Position numbers and translations under genes: made by a program. Of a DNA stretch of 64,000 nt, positions 63,749-64,000 are shown piece by piece (positions within the stretch are counted from its first letter, which is position 1; every line of letters begins with the position of its first letter). Where the stretch lies: assembly GCA_900466945.1 (NCBI GenBank), contig UBNV01000006.1, positions 633,699 through 697,698 on the forward strand, written 5' to 3'. The notes under the pieces were generated by a model that made no database searches, was not told the DNA's origin, and worked only from the letters and a program-made list of their open reading frames with translations. The stretch is from Hyphomicrobiales bacterium. GTDB lineage: Bacteria; Pseudomonadota; Alphaproteobacteria; Rhizobiales; Rhizobiaceae.

Positions 63749-64000
63749 ATGAAATTTCCGAGAGACATTGATGATCAACCGCCCTGTCACTTCATCGACG
63801 TGGCTGACTGGGAATACGATGAGGAGTTCGGTATCCATCCGGTCGGCTCAAAACCAAAGAAGATGTTGACCGCGCCTGATGATATCAATGTGCCTTACAT
63901 AATTCCCGGCCATTCATATCTGTTCAAATCGGCTTCGGGTTGGCGGCAGCAGCAAATTTGGTCAGAGATCATCGCGTACCGCGTTGGAAAGTTGCTGGGT
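63749..64000 (+). CDS. HipA/phosphatidylinositol-kinase-like protein, N-terminal fragment cut by window end
   Basis: An open frame of 84 codons runs from the ATG at 63749 to the end of the window without a stop. The part YIIPGHSYLFKSASGWRQQQIWSEIIAYRVGKLLG (read in parts: PGHSYLFKSA, WSEIIAYRVGKLLG) matches the N-terminal lobe of HipA-like / PI3-PI4-kinase-like bacterial proteins. The base composition is lower in GC than the rest of the window. No strong ribosome site is seen. The 185 bases before it hold no gene. Confidence 0.6.
   Translation, partial: MKFPRDIDDQPPCHFIDVADWEYDEEFGIHPVGSKPKKMLTAPDDINVPYIIPGHSYLFKSASGWRQQQIWSEIIAYRVGKLLG

Noticed and set aside
1..64000. CRISPR array, IS element, prophage or replication origin
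   Set aside because: No regularly spaced repeats, transposase, integrase, phage structural genes or DnaA-box clusters were found on reading through.

Overview
The window comes from the chromosome of an alphaproteobacterium of the family Rhizobiaceae (Rhizobium/Agrobacterium/Sinorhizobium relatives). This rests on the order of genes (a complete nuoA-N operon followed by birA, rnj and mce; proS-lolC-lolD-dnaE; divK-pleD; pyrB-pyrC'-plsY-dprA next to topA-rnr; gatCAB; NDUFA12-DUF2155), on GC-rich codon use, on promoters of the CTTGAC-N17-CTATAT type and on direct-repeat LexA boxes of the GAAC-N7-GAAC type. The genus cannot be fixed from the sequence alone. No rRNA, tRNA, CRISPR, IS element or prophage was found.

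Layout. 1-16.4 kb: proton-pumping NADH:ubiquinone oxidoreductase (complex I), all fourteen subunits on the + strand, with two extra genes inside the operon: a small exported protein after nuoD and a Lys/Ala/Pro-rich protein after nuoF that ends in the same helix-hairpin-helix domain as the extended NuoE. birA follows with an overlapping TTG start, then RNase J, methylmalonyl-CoA epimerase and a DUF1467 membrane protein. 19.8-20.0 kb: an antisense-strand sRNA (alpha-r9-like) with promoter and terminator. 20.3-27.5 kb: proS, lolC/E, lolD, a 28-residue membrane peptide behind a LexA box, and dnaE. 27.5-32.0 kb (- strand): L,D-transpeptidase, a DUF1275 protein, SOS-controlled dinB, a HAD-like protein and DUF3572. 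32.1-33.9 kb: the cell-cycle regulators divK and pleD. 34.4-34.55 kb: a second, strongly folded sRNA candidate. 34.6-46.3 kb (- strand): rpmG, an MFS transporter, DUF983, rnr, topA, dprA, plsY, a catalytically dead dihydroorotase (pyrC') and pyrB. 46.5-60.7 kb: aidB-like acyl-CoA dehydrogenase, AEC transporter, ruvX, UPF0173 hydrolase, gatC, gatA and gatB, four GNAT acetyltransferases, a YjhX-like protein, and the complex I accessory subunit NDUFA12. 60.8-64 kb looks more accessory: a LexA-controlled 79-aa protein, a REP/RIME-like repeat, a VOC protein, a phospholipase D and the start of a HipA/PI-kinase-like gene cut by the window end.

Themes. Respiration dominates the left third, and NDUFA12 near the right end adds to the same complex. 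DNA replication and repair runs through the window (dnaE, dinB, topA, dprA, ruvX, aidB). Three perfect LexA boxes lie directly in front of start codons: the 28-aa membrane peptide (which resembles in design the Caulobacter division inhibitor SidA), dinB, and a 79-aa protein of unknown function. Together with two sRNA loci, these small SOS proteins are the part of the window most likely to hold undescribed biology. All function calls are from reading the sequence; no database search was run.
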